Shown here in pieces: positions 53,843 to 63,092 of a DNA stretch of 64,000 nt (within the stretch, counting starts at the first letter, position 1; each line of letters begins with the position of its first letter). Under the pieces are notes generated by a model. The model saw only the letters and a program-made list of their open reading frames with translations, was not told the origin of the DNA and did no database searches. Source of the DNA: Veillonella ratti (GTDB lineage Bacteria; Bacillota; Negativicutes; Veillonellales; Veillonellaceae); NCBI RefSeq assembly GCF_003992115.1, contig NZ_RQUX01000007.1:59503-123502 (forward strand), written 5' to 3'. A program made the translations under genes and the position numbers.

Positions 53843-55294
53843 TTAACCTCCGTATTTCGGGAACTTCATGATTATACGCAAACCACCGTTATCAGCGTTT
53901 TCAGCTTCAATAGTACCGCCCATTTGCTGCACCATCTTTTTAACAATCGCAAGACCGAGCCCACTCCCCTTATGAGGATTACTGCGCGCCGCATCACTAC
54001 GATAAAATACATCAAAAAGCCGTTCCAAACTGCTTTCATTCACTCCGGGGCCGTCATCCGCTAAAATAAGCGCAACCATATCTTCCTGATTCTGACAGGA
54101 CATATACAAATTACCGGTTTCATTCACTTTATATTTTACACTGTTATCGGCAATATTGGCTACAATATTACGGATTTGAAACGGGTCGGCCCAAATCAAA
54201 GAGCCCTGCTCAATCGCTTCACGATGAAGAATTAAGCCCTTATTCTTATACGCTTCCCCTTCATCACGGATGAACATTTCCAAATGCGTACCCAGGTCCA
54301 TTTTTTCAGGATAGCTAGGATATTCTTCCAAATCCATTTTAGAAAACGTAAAGAGATTGCTAATCATGTGCTCCATTTCATCCGCCTTTGTCTGAATCAT
54401 GCGCACATATTTTGCCTGTAATTCCGGCGTCGTTGCAATACCGTCCTCCAAGCCTTCCGCATACGCCTTAATCGACGTTAACGGGGACCGTAAATCATGA
54501 GAAATACCGGCCAACAACTCCTTACGATTTTGTTCCTGCTTTTGAATCAACGTTACAGACTCTTCCAAACGACGAGCCATATCATTAAAATCTTCGCAAA
54601 TCGGTGCAAATTCGTCTTTCCCATCATAGGTGAGTTTAATTTTTAAATTACCGTCACGAATTTGACGCACCCCCGATACCAATAAATCTAAAGCACTGCG
54701 AATACGCTGGAATACAAAGCGTGTTAAGAATTTATTGGCTACGATAATGCCTATGATAAACATAATGAAGATAAATATGAGGGACCATTTAACCGTGTTC
54801 TTGGCCGGCCAAGTACGCGTCTTGATTTCCGAACCGTAAATATAGACACGATAATCGCCCGCCTTAGTCACAACATTTCGTGTGGCTATGGCGTGACTAC
54901 CGTTCGAAATGATGCCGTCACCATTTAGTTGATCCGCTGCGTCTTCCAGTTTAAGGGCTTCCGCATCCGGTGCATCGCCCCAAGTCCATAATTCACCGGA
55001 GGGGCTTGCCACACGCACCGTATAGCCTGTTACTTGTCGCAATGCCGCCGATACATCCGAAATCTTCGGATCGCGACCGGCCGCTGCCGTTTCCTGAAGT
55101 TTCCCTTCTACCTGTGTTAACATAAAGGTTCCGGTCCGCTCAAAATCTTCCAAATCACGAACGCCGATGTTATTCCGCTGTACGCTTGGAATCCAAATGG
55201 CGGCCAAACTAACAAATACAATAAGTAACGCCACTATCGATGGAATGGCAATCATCAAAATATTCGAGATTACCAGCCTCTTTTTTATCAACAT
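53843..55294 (-). CDS. Membrane sensor histidine kinase
   Basis: A 483-residue kinase with two membrane helices (about 11-33 and 170-190) flanking a periplasmic sensor, a HAMP linker (190-245), the HisKA phospho-acceptor H266 in GISHDLRSPLTS, and the ATPase domain with N-box NIVANIADNSVKY, G1 DDGPGV and G2 GSGLGLAIV. Located between the antiporter and the response regulator, suggesting that they sense or respond to ion or envelope stress. Confidence 0.95.
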   Translation of the reverse strand: MLIKKRLVISNILMIAIPSIVALLIVFVSLAAIWIPSVQRNNIGVRDLEDFERTGTFMLTQVEGKLQETAAAGRDPKISDVSAALRQVTGYTVRVASPSGELWTWGDAPDAEALKLEDAADQLNGDGIISNGSHAIATRNVVTKAGDYRVYIYGSEIKTRTWPAKNTVKWSLIFIFIMFIIGIIVANKFLTRFVFQRIRSALDLLVSGVRQIRDGNLKIKLTYDGKDEFAPICEDFNDMARRLEESVTLIQKQEQNRKELLAGISHDLRSPLTSIKAYAEGLEDGIATTPELQAKYVRMIQTKADEMEHMISNLFTFSKMDLEEYPSYPEKMDLGTHLEMFIRDEGEAYKNKGLILHREAIEQGSLIWADPFQIRNIVANIADNSVKYKVNETGNLYMSCQNQEDMVALILADDGPGVNESSLERLFDVFYRSDAARSNPHKGSGLGLAIVKKMVQQMGGTIEAENADNGGLRIIMKFPKYGG

Positions 55295-55297
55295 GCC

Positions 55298-56554
55298 TTA
55301 CTTTGCCTCCCCCTGTCCTTCTATAATAGGATCTATTTCCGGTTCCAATAATCGTTTATAAAAATAATCCATGGCAAATGCGCCGATTGGCGATGTTATT
55401 AAAATTGCCATGGCCGATGCAGCCAATACTAAAGGACCGCTATCAAGCCCCAAAGCCAACGGAATGCCGCCGATGGCTGCCTGCACGGTGGCTTTAGGGG
55501 CAAAGGAAATGGCACAGTAAATACGTTCCTTCATATTGAGCTTCGTTTTTAACAAAGACGCTCCTACCCCCAAAGCACGCCCCATAGAACCTAAGGCTAT
55601 AACGCCAATCAAAATGCCGCTCATGCTGAGCATATACGTCGTATCGATAGCCGCTCCTACGAGCACGAATAGTATGATTTCAATAGGAATCCATAGTTGA
55701 TTAATTTGTCGATTAAGGGCCTGCCCCAACTCATAAGAAACCTGTCCTTTGACCACACTGGACATAATCATAACTGCCAAAAGTCCCGAAACAGCCGCAT
55801 ACGGTTTAAACCAATTGCCGATAGCCACCATCACAAACGACGCGGCAATCAGAATCGTCAGCAATAAGGTCACCGTACCGGGCAATAATTGATCGCCTTT
55901 ATTCATTCGCTTGGCAATATACGACAGTATAAAGCCACCTATAAAGCCCAGTACAATGCCACTAAACAACGCTACCGGCACCTGGGCGGCAATGGTCAAG
56001 GCACTCATCCCTTCCGGTGTAGCCACATGGGCCTCCACGAGCGCTAACACTAATGAAAAAATAACCACGACTACAATATCTTCCAATGACGAGGCTACCA
56101 TGATGAGTTGCGGAATCTTCTTTTTCGTCCCATAACGTAATTCAATGAGATGAATCATGCGAAAAACCACAACGGCCGGCGATACGGCACAAACAGCGGT
56201 AGCCAAGAGTAAAGCTTCCAAGCCATGGAGGTCAAATACATAAAGGCCTAAATACGTAAGTATGGTCAGCTCTATTAACATTGGTACCGTCGACATCATC
56301 AGAAGTGGCCGCCCAAGGCTCCAAATATCTCGCAAATTAATAGCAAGGCCTGCCTTTACAAGGATAACTATGAGGGCTAACTGCCGCAAATCAGGTGAAA
56401 TGGTAAGCATGGTCGAATCGAGCCAATTGCCCCCCTGCGGTCCCAAAAGCATACCGGCCAACATAAGCCCGATAATGGTCGGCAGCTGTATTTTGCGACA
56501 TACCGCAGCCAAAGCGGCGCCACCTAATATGACAAATCCTAATGATGTTAACAT
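55298..56554 (-). CDS. Cation/proton antiporter, CPA2-like
   Basis: A 418-residue membrane protein with about 12 helices. It begins MLTSLGFVILGGAALAAVC and contains the glycine/proline-rich LPTIIGLMLAGMLLGPQGGNW segment of the NhaS/KefB group, plus ASSLEDIVVVVIFS with the conserved aspartate. GGGAGG precedes the start. The histidine kinase start is 4 bases after the stop, so this is the first gene of a three-gene operon. Confidence 0.9.
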   Translation of the reverse strand: MLTSLGFVILGGAALAAVCRKIQLPTIIGLMLAGMLLGPQGGNWLDSTMLTISPDLRQLALIVILVKAGLAINLRDIWSLGRPLLMMSTVPMLIELTILTYLGLYVFDLHGLEALLLATAVCAVSPAVVVFRMIHLIELRYGTKKKIPQLIMVASSLEDIVVVVIFSLVLALVEAHVATPEGMSALTIAAQVPVALFSGIVLGFIGGFILSYIAKRMNKGDQLLPGTVTLLLTILIAASFVMVAIGNWFKPYAAVSGLLAVMIMSSVVKGQVSYELGQALNRQINQLWIPIEIILFVLVGAAIDTTYMLSMSGILIGVIALGSMGRALGVGASLLKTKLNMKERIYCAISFAPKATVQAAIGGIPLALGLDSGPLVLAASAMAILITSPIGAFAMDYFYKRLLEPEIDPIIEGQGEAK

Positions 56555-56718
56555 TCTTCAAAACCTCCCGGGACCGATCGCCTGTCAGTCACGATAAATA
56601 TCCGTCGCTTCCAGGTCGGGGTCCACATCCGTTGCCGGATTATATTTTCTAATTACTTTTTTAATTTTATGTAGCGGGTACGGTGCTCTATCCGGCTGAT
56701 GATACTATATTTAATGTC
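56555..56718. other. Gap with an open frame lacking a start codon
   Basis: On the minus strand a frame without a Met or ribosome site reads PLHKIKKVIRKYNPATDVDP and ends IYRD before the antiporter gene. It is too short to name and may be a gene remnant or chance. Confidence 0.3.
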
Positions 56719-57333
56719 CTACATATGTGACATGGACACCATCAAAATACCGTCGCCCACCTTCACGTGCACCGTATCATGCCACACATTACTTACACCT
56801 ACCGGCTTCGTATTGTACAAAGTCGCGTTTTTCAACGCATACTTAGCCCCCGTAATCGTCACATTATGACACTCGTCAGATAAAGCGAGCACCGACAAGG
56901 AATAGTCCATCCGCGGTTCTAAGGTAATGTCGCCGTGGCTAAACAGATAACTATCCGTATCGTGACTCACCATGCGCACGACGGCTCCTTGTGAAACAGC
57001 GTACATGGCTGCCTGCACGTTCCCCATTAAATGGTCAAAACGACCGCCAAAGGCACAGTATAAGGTTAAATCTTTATAATCATGTTCCAAGGCATAACGA
57101 ATGGCTACCATCGTATCTGTATCATCTTTATCCGTCGGTAAATCCAAAATTTCAATGCCCGGCGTTACCTTCCCATGATAAGAATCAAAATCCCCTACTA
57201 CTAAATTTGGTTCCATATCATATTCACGAGTGTACGCATAGCCTTTATCACAGGCGATAACAAAGTCCGCCGTCTCAATGCCGTCTAATGGTGAAAAAAG
57301 TCCACCCAGTACGATTGCACAATGTTTTCTCAT
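56719..57333 (-). CDS. thiN: Thiamine pyrophosphokinase
   Basis: Makes thiamine diphosphate from thiamine and ATP. The 204-residue protein has the family motifs VVGDFDS, DKDDTDTM and AFGGRFDHLMGN, the two-domain layout with a C-terminal beta sandwich, and the usual length. Start at 57333, with GGGAG upstream; an in-frame reading to 57402 has no ribosome site. Confidence 0.93.
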   Translation of the reverse strand: MRKHCAIVLGGLFSPLDGIETADFVIACDKGYAYTREYDMEPNLVVGDFDSYHGKVTPGIEILDLPTDKDDTDTMVAIRYALEHDYKDLTLYCAFGGRFDHLMGNVQAAMYAVSQGAVVRMVSHDTDSYLFSHGDITLEPRMDYSLSVLALSDECHNVTITGAKYALKNATLYNTKPVGVSNVWHDTVHVKVGDGILMVSMSHM

Positions 57334-57489
57334 AGTCGCTCCCGTTCTATTACAGTATAATATATGATTAACTATACACCATATGAGAGGATAAAGGAAC
57401 ACTAAAGAAACACATAAGCCAAAAGTGTTTCTTATACGTAAACTATGCTCACATGTTAGCTCTAAAATAAATCCCGTATCGAGTATGAA

Positions 57490-57514
57490 AAAAGAGCTCC
57501 ATTACAGGAGCTCT
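57490..57514 (-). terminator. Terminator of the DoxX-family gene
   Basis: GAGCTCC (57494-57500), loop ATTACA, GGAGCTC (57507-57513), followed on the minus strand by TTTTTTC. Confidence 0.85.
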
Positions 57515-57568
57515 TGCAAATATTAATTACAATATTAAATTTTAATACTTAACACAATCGTTCAATTC

Positions 57569-57985
57569 TTATTTATGAGCTATTTTATAATCAAAGCTGA
57601 AACGACCCGGGCCGGCAATAAAGAGCATAATAGCGCCGAACATCATCTGAGACGGATAATCCCATTTTAAGAAGCCGTTGCCCAATTCCAATACTGTAGC
57701 CACGAATAAAGTACCTACAATCAGTAACGCACCCAAGCGAGTACCAAGGCCCAATAAAACTAACAAGCCGCCGATTAATTCAGCGCTGGCTGCCATAATA
57801 CCTAACATATAATAGCCACCGGTAATACCGAAAACGCCTAACATGCTACCTACAGCAGTCAATACTTGTTCGCCGCCGGCAAATTTGAAATAGCCGTGCG
57901 CCATCATCGATAACCCGAAAACGATACGATAAAATAATAAGCCTTGATCTTGGTAACGGAATAAGTTTTTCAATAAAATGTCCAT
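57569..57985 (-). CDS. DoxX-family membrane protein
   Basis: A 138-residue protein with four predicted helices, starting MDILLKNLFRYQDQG and containing LLFYRIVFGLSMMAHGYFK, then GGLLVLLGLGTRLGALL. DoxX/DoxD relatives act with redox enzymes at the membrane; some are linked to oxidative-stress defence. Start at 57985 with AGAGAGTGA upstream. A GTACCGG/CCGGTAC inverted repeat (58031-58058) lies upstream and may be an operator. Confidence 0.87.
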   Translation of the reverse strand: MDILLKNLFRYQDQGLLFYRIVFGLSMMAHGYFKFAGGEQVLTAVGSMLGVFGITGGYYMLGIMAASAELIGGLLVLLGLGTRLGALLIVGTLFVATVLELGNGFLKWDYPSQMMFGAIMLFIAGPGRFSFDYKIAHK

Positions 57986-58194
57986 GTTTGTCACTCTCTT
58001 TCGTTTTGTTGAAACATTATCTAAACACATGTACCGGTCTATAAATCCGATCCGGTACCATTAACACAACAACACTAATCGCTTAACCATGCGATTAATA
58101 CTGATCAGTTTTAACTAGTAATAATTATGATTACATGTACATTATATAGTGCTTTCCCTACCTTGTCAACAACTATATTTATTTTTTTCTATAT

Positions 58195-58572
58195 TTAATT
58201 ATAAGAACTAATTTCAATTAGATTGCCGTCATAATCTCGTAAATACACACTTTGCATAGTCCCCAAAGCACCGTGTCGAATCACCGGACCTTCTTCAATG
58301 GGATACCCTTTTGCCTCAATTTCCTTCACAATCTCATCAATGGACTCATCCACACGTAAACACAAATCGAGACTGCCATACGCTGGATTTTGAGCGGCCG
58401 GTAAAAATTCGGCTTTACGCGTATAGATGTTAAATTTACTCTCGCCAAAGCGTAAAGTATAGCGATTATTTGACTCATCTAATTCCATACCTAGAATACC
58501 AACGTAAAAAGCTAAACATTTATCTAAATCTGCTGTAGTAATTACTAAATGATCTATGGCTTTAATTTTCAT
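58195..58572 (-). CDS. VOC-family (glyoxalase-like) protein
   Basis: A 125-residue single-unit vicinal oxygen chelate protein: MKIKAIDHLVITTADLDK, FYVGILGMELDE, and the closing YLRDYDGNLIEIS. Metal ligands fit H8, E-type residues and the final glutamate (E in NLIEI). The family includes virulence-protein-type dioxygenase/lyase folds. Its start overlaps the LysR remnant by 11 bases. Confidence 0.88.
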   Translation of the reverse strand: MKIKAIDHLVITTADLDKCLAFYVGILGMELDESNNRYTLRFGESKFNIYTRKAEFLPAAQNPAYGSLDLCLRVDESIDEIVKEIEAKGYPIEEGPVIRHGALGTMQSVYLRDYDGNLIEISSYN

Positions 58573-58801
58573 TGTTATTATTTGCTCCCTGTTCTAAAAT
58601 AGATTGCTTCACATATGAAATAAACTGTTTCGTTACCGGCGATGCCTCACTTCTATAAATCCTGCAAACAATCAAGTTATAGGCTACATGCAACACGTTT
58701 TGCTGTAAGCCTATGTCCATATTTTTATTCTCTATGTGAAAAGAGTAGTCATGTTGTACTGTACTTAGCCCTCCTCTCTCAAGAAAGGCCCGATCAATCA
58801 A
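58562..58801 (-). pseudogene. LysR-type regulator C-terminal remnant
   Basis: A 79-residue frame whose latter part VAYNLIVCRIYRSEASPVTKQFISYVKQ resembles the last strand and helix of LysR effector-binding domains (…YRKDRPLSPAAKAFIDFL-type). The DNA-binding domain and most of the effector domain are absent. No ribosome site precedes the frame (the apparent start is a TTG). It is probably a decayed regulator that once stood upstream of the VOC gene. Confidence 0.55.
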
Positions 58802-58894
58802 CGTGACTACTCTTTTTTTATAGGTTGTACCCGCTCAATAATACGAGGTTTGTCGCTCTAATACGAGCCTTTTTATGTCCTCACCTAAGAGTTT

Positions 58895-59872
58895 TTAACG
58901 GGCACCCATAACCTTATGAGGTACATACGGTTCTTCCAAATACGCCACGTCTTCGTCGCTTAACTTGACGTTGATGGCGGCCACCGCATCATCAATATAT
59001 TTCTCTTTCGTCGGCCCGATAATCGGCGCTACGACGCCCTTATGCCACTGCCAAGCCAAAGCAATGCCGGTGCGCGTTGTGCCGTAACGCTCAGCCAGTT
59101 CACCAACGCGGTCAACAATAATCTTATCCGTTGCCATCGTGCTGTCATACTTGCCTTTAGCAAATTTATCGAGTTCCGCTCTCGTTGTTGTCGCTGTCCA
59201 ATCACGACTGAGTCGGCCGGCTGCCAACGGACTGTATGGCGTTAGCCCCACACCCATATCTTTACAAAGAGGAATCATTTCTCGCTCTTCTTCACGATAG
59301 AGCAGATTATAGTGATTCTGCATGGCTACAAACGGCACCCAGCCATGACGTTCCGCCGTATATTGTGCCTTTTGGAACTGCCATGCATACATAGCACTGG
59401 CACCCAAATAGCGTACTTTGCCGTCCGTTACCAAATCATTAAGGGCACGCATCGTTTCTTCAATCGGCGTGTTATAGTCCCAGCGATGAATGTACAAAAT
59501 ATCCACATAATCAAGGCCTAAACGGCGTAAGCTCTGTTCTACTTCATACATAATTTCTTTACGGGACAAACCGCCACCATTCGGGCGTTTACGCATTTCA
59601 ACAAAAACTTTCGTGGAAATTACCACATCTTCACGTCGCATAAAATCTTTAACGGCACGGCCCAAAATTTCTTCACTCACGCCGTCACTATAGCAATTGG
59701 CCGTATCAAAGAAGTTAATTCCCTGATCAACGGCATGTTTGATGACCTTACGGGCTTCCGGTTCTTCCAAAACCCAACAAAACTGTTCACTCACCGGTGC
59801 GCCATAACTCATACAACCCAGCGCCAATTTAGAAACATCAAGACCTGTACGACCTAATTTTACGTATTCCAT
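58895..59872 (-). CDS. Aldo-keto reductase
   Basis: NADPH-dependent oxidoreductase of 325 residues. TIM barrel with active-site Asp/Tyr in FFDTANCYSDGVSEEILG (D, Y), catalytic Lys in VISTKVFV, and His in ILYIHRWDYNTP; the cofactor end PIIGPTKEKYIDDA is present. Most similar by eye to YajO/IolS-type reductases. Monocistronic or linked with the genes downstream. Confidence 0.93.
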   Translation of the reverse strand: MEYVKLGRTGLDVSKLALGCMSYGAPVSEQFCWVLEEPEARKVIKHAVDQGINFFDTANCYSDGVSEEILGRAVKDFMRREDVVISTKVFVEMRKRPNGGGLSRKEIMYEVEQSLRRLGLDYVDILYIHRWDYNTPIEETMRALNDLVTDGKVRYLGASAMYAWQFQKAQYTAERHGWVPFVAMQNHYNLLYREEEREMIPLCKDMGVGLTPYSPLAAGRLSRDWTATTTRAELDKFAKGKYDSTMATDKIIVDRVGELAERYGTTRTGIALAWQWHKGVVAPIIGPTKEKYIDDAVAAINVKLSDEDVAYLEEPYVPHKVMGAR

Positions 59873-60048
59873 AGTGTCTCCTTATTTATACTGCCCTATT
59901 TGCCTTACGTTTTAATATCGCCATCTTAGTCAAAGATATATAAACGATTAACTAAGGCAGTACTTTTTATTTATTGCGAGATTGATTTCTTACCTCTATT
60001 TTACTTGTTTAGGTCCTTAGATTTCAACCATTGTTCTGCCAAATCGGC

Positions 60049-60202
60049 TTATTTAACGTTTTTCTTAATCCATTTTTCCACATGAGCCGCTACTTCATCG
60101 CTGTTTTTATCTTGGAAAATGAAGTGATCATTGCCGTAAATAGGAAGGAAGAAGAGCAGATGCTTTAAATATACGAAGTGCTGCTTTTTTCAAAGATTTC
60201 AT
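60049..60202 (-). pseudogene. Alpha/beta-hydrolase remnant
   Basis: An ATG at 60202 with AGGAGG 7 bases upstream opens MKSLKKAALRIFKASALLPS and stops soon after. In another frame the same stretch continues YGNDHFIFQDKNSDEVAAHV and EKWIKKNVK to TAA at 60049-60051, which matches the C-terminal catalytic-His region of alpha/beta hydrolases. The middle of the gene has been deleted and a frameshift left behind. It is a clear relic. Confidence 0.7.
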
Positions 60203-60377
60203 GGTAAAACCTCCTGTTAACAATACTATTCAATACTATAATAAATTAATTCGATTACTTCTTACCCTTTTAGTATATCGAAAATCTTCTCTAAATGTAC
60301 AATAGCACTTCTCAATACAGGTATGTGTCTCGTTTATACTGAATAAGAACTAACTCAGTGACTAGATCTTAGTTATA
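60203..60377. other. Intergenic region
   Basis: Between the hydrolase remnant and the TerC terminator. It should contain the promoter of the former hydrolase gene. No genes or repeats seen. Confidence 0.4.
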
Positions 60378-60446
60378 CAAAAAGAGGTCTTGCTGAACAC
60401 TACCCTACAACACTCTGCTGCATAGTCGTTCAGTAAGACCTCTTAA
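60378..60446 (-). terminator. Long terminator of the TerC gene
   Basis: AAGAGGTCTT-G-CTGAAC (60382-60398) pairs with GTTCAG-T-AAGACCTCTT (60428-60444); the loop is about 29 bases. On the minus strand TTTTTGT follows. It lies about 70 bases past the stop. Confidence 0.8.
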
Positions 60447-60512
60447 TTTTAAGATCACTATTTAATTGTTAGCATTTAATTTGTATTTATAACAGATTGT
60501 TCACATCAACAA

Positions 60513-61187
60513 TTAATTATCAGCTTTTTTTGCTGTCAATTTACGTTGAATCAAAGCAGCACCAACTACTAAGATGATACATGCGATTTTGAACGGTAAA
60601 CTAATCGGGTCGATTAAATCGAACGTATACTGGTCAACGTGAATCATTTCGCCGCCAATCCAGCCTAAAATACCGCCACCGAAGAAAAGAATAACAGGGT
60701 ATTTTTCAATCAACTTGATGAACATCGTGCTGCCCCAGATAATAATCGGTACAGTGATTAAAATACCAACAAGTACAAGCATCATGTTGCCCTCGGCTGC
60801 ACCAACAACGCCAATAACATTATCGATACCCATGATACCATCCGCAATTACAATTGTAATAATGGCATCTCGCAAATTACTTTTCGCTTCAATATTATGC
60901 GACGATTCGTTGGCGGCCATTAATTTATAGCCAATCCAAAGTAATAATACACCACCTACTAAGCGTAGCCCCGGGATATTATTAATCGCTTCCACAAAAA
61001 GAAACGCCATAATTAAGCGTAAAGCAATCGCCCCGAATGTGCCCCAGAAAATAGCCAGCTTACGATGCTTTTCCTGTAAGTTTTTGGCGGCCATCCCAAT
61101 AACAATCGCATTGTCGCCGGCCAATAAAATGTCGATGACAATAATTTTTGCAATTGCCAATAATCCTGCAGCTGAAAACAGTTCCAA
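60513..61187 (-). CDS. TerC-family membrane protein (YjbE-type)
   Basis: A 224-residue membrane protein with about seven helices. Both TerC acidic motifs are visible: IDILLAGDNAIVIGM and ADGIMGIDNVIGV. Family members export Mn(II) or aid metallation of secreted enzymes. Start choice: GGAGG (61195-61199) is one base from ATG 61193, too close, but 7 bases from a TTG at 61187, which I prefer; the protein differs by two residues. No yybP-ykoY riboswitch seen upstream. Confidence 0.88.
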   Translation of the reverse strand: MELFSAAGLLAIAKIIVIDILLAGDNAIVIGMAAKNLQEKHRKLAIFWGTFGAIALRLIMAFLFVEAINNIPGLRLVGGVLLLWIGYKLMAANESSHNIEAKSNLRDAIITIVIADGIMGIDNVIGVVGAAEGNMMLVLVGILITVPIIIWGSTMFIKLIEKYPVILFFGGGILGWIGGEMIHVDQYTFDLIDPISLPFKIACIILVVGAALIQRKLTAKKADN

Positions 61188-61370
61188 AATCATACCTCCG
61201 TCAAATTAATCAATGTATCGTAATATATCAATATACTATAGATATTATATCGAAATATCGTCACCTTGTCGATAGAAATCTGAAAATTTTTATAGCATAC
61301 TTTTTAATAAAAAACGCTTAACTCTAGCAATCCTTCTATATCATAATACATACACGGCGAACGATATTTC

Positions 61371-61396
61371 GTTATTCTCGCTTCTATGAGAATAAC
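61371..61396. other. Perfect 9-base-pair stem in the terC-MATE gap
   Basis: GTTATTCTC and GAGAATAAC separated by 8 bases. No T-run in the minus direction and a weak one on plus. Might be an operator serving the divergent genes. Confidence 0.35.
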
Positions 61397-61440
61397 TTTT
61401 CAATCCCCTTTTACTATGTTACAATAAAATTATAATAATA

Positions 61441-61470
61441 TTGACATGATGAACACATTTCGAGTAATAT
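61441..61470 (+). promoter_or_regulatory. Promoter of the MATE gene
   Basis: TTGACA (61441-61446) and TAATAT (61465-61470), spacer 18 bases. The leader is about 100 nt and contains a small hairpin TCTCC/GGAGA (61528-61548) followed by TTTTTTATTG just before the ribosome site, which might attenuate transcription. Confidence 0.6.
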
Positions 61471-61577
61471 GTTGTGATTAATACATTGCAAATCAGATAT
61501 TGCGCTTTTTTTGTGATTATTTTAAAATCTCCGATGATTAGTTGGAGACTTTTTTATTGTATAGATAAGGAGTTCGT

Positions 61578-62939
61578 ATGCATCCTACCTTTAAGATTTT
61601 TGAAAAAATACTGTTGTTTTTACGGCTAGCCGGCCCTATCGTATTAACCCAATTCTCTTTGATTGCCGGCTCATTTGTAGCCATCTTACTATCCGGTCAA
61701 TACAGTACCTTACACCTGGCCGGTGTATCGGTGGGCTATAACATATGGACAGCCTGCTTCTTCGGCGCCATGGGGATTTTGCTTGGTATTTCCCCTATTA
61801 TTGCTCAACTTTTGGGGGCCAACAAAAAAGAGACTATACCGACGATTATTACTCACGGGCTCTATTTGGCGGTCGGCTTAGGAAGCCTCTTAATTCTAGC
61901 CGGGATTCTTGCCCTCAAACCGCTTTTGACACTGATTAATCTGGCGCCGGATGCGCAAGTTATAACCATTGACTACATGATAGCCATTGCCTTCGGGATT
62001 ATTCCACTCATGGGCAGCACGGTTCTCCGAAATTCTGTGGATGCGCATGGCTTTACCCACTATTCCATGATCATTATGGTATCCAGTTTTGTCCTCAATG
62101 TGATTCTAAACTATGCCCTTATTTTAGGCAATTTCGGTCTTCCTGCCTTTGGCGGTGTCGGCGCCGGTATTGCTACTGCTATTAGCTGTTGGTACAACTT
62201 TTTAGCCTATATTGTTATTTTACTTTTTAACAAAAACTTCAACCACTATAAAGTTTTTAGACAATGGCCCGCTTTTCAAAGCCCCTATGTGATTGAACAA
62301 TTAACCTTAGGAGTTCCTATCGGGATTGCGATTTTCTGCGAAATGAGTATTTTCAGCTTAGCTGGACTCTTAATGGCTTACTATGGCACGGAAATCATCG
62401 CCGCTCATCAGGCCGCCATTAGTTTTACCAACTTATTCTACGGATTTCCTCTCAGTATCAGTATTGCTTCCACAATTACTGTTGGCTATGAAGTAGGCGC
62501 ACAACGATTCCGCGATGCCAAGCAATACGCCTATATCGCCCGCGGTATCGCCATTATCATCGCCATTCTTATTTGTATGTACAGCTTTACCCACTTGGAA
62601 CAAATTGCCGGTTTCTATACGAATGATCCTCATATGACCGGTCTAATCAGTAGCTTCTTAGCCTATGCAGTCTTCTTTACTGTTATCGACGCCTTCGGCA
62701 CACCGCTTCAAGGTGTACTGCGAGGCTACAAAGACGTGCGTATTATCTCTATCATCGCCCTAACCTGCTATTGGGGCGTAAGTACGCCGGTCGCAGCGCT
62801 CTTCACTTTTGGGTTCGACTTTGGTCCTTACGGCATCTGGATGGGCCTCTTAGGCGGCCTTACCGCTGCTTCCATTGCCTATACAGTCCGCGTTTGGTAT
62901 ATTCAACATCGCCGCTACGCTAAAGAACTGGAAGCATAA
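61578..62939 (+). CDS. MATE-family efflux transporter
   Basis: A 453-residue exporter with 12 predicted helices in two homologous halves. N-half has LAGPIVLTQFSLIAGSFVAI; C-half has TLGVPIGIAIFCEMSIFSLAG with the glutamate of NorM-like proteins. AAGGAG lies 5 bases before the ATG. It is monocistronic and convergent with the following hypothetical gene. Confidence 0.93.
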   Translation: MHPTFKIFEKILLFLRLAGPIVLTQFSLIAGSFVAILLSGQYSTLHLAGVSVGYNIWTACFFGAMGILLGISPIIAQLLGANKKETIPTIITHGLYLAVGLGSLLILAGILALKPLLTLINLAPDAQVITIDYMIAIAFGIIPLMGSTVLRNSVDAHGFTHYSMIIMVSSFVLNVILNYALILGNFGLPAFGGVGAGIATAISCWYNFLAYIVILLFNKNFNHYKVFRQWPAFQSPYVIEQLTLGVPIGIAIFCEMSIFSLAGLLMAYYGTEIIAAHQAAISFTNLFYGFPLSISIASTITVGYEVGAQRFRDAKQYAYIARGIAIIIAILICMYSFTHLEQIAGFYTNDPHMTGLISSFLAYAVFFTVIDAFGTPLQGVLRGYKDVRIISIIALTCYWGVSTPVAALFTFGFDFGPYGIWMGLLGGLTAASIAYTVRVWYIQHRRYAKELEA

Positions 62940-62985
62940 ATTGCTTTTGATTGTACTGAAAAATACATTCGTAACTCATGATAGC

Positions 62986-63034
62986 AAAAAATACAGGGTT
63001 GCTTACTCAATGATAAGCGCCCTGTGTTTTTTTA
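62986..63034. terminator. Bidirectional terminator after the MATE gene
   Basis: ACAGGG-TT-GCTTA (62993-63005) pairs with TAAGC-G-CCCTGT (63014-63025). T-runs follow on both strands, serving the convergent MATE and hypothetical genes. Confidence 0.82.
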
Positions 63035-63092
63035 CTGTCTATTAATTTTGAAAAACTTCTTTGGGTTATCGCGTCCTGCAAGTCATTTACTT

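Noticed and set aside
61194..61440. yybP-ykoY manganese riboswitch ahead of terC
   Set aside because: The conserved core elements are not visible on the minus strand; only AT-rich sequence is seen.
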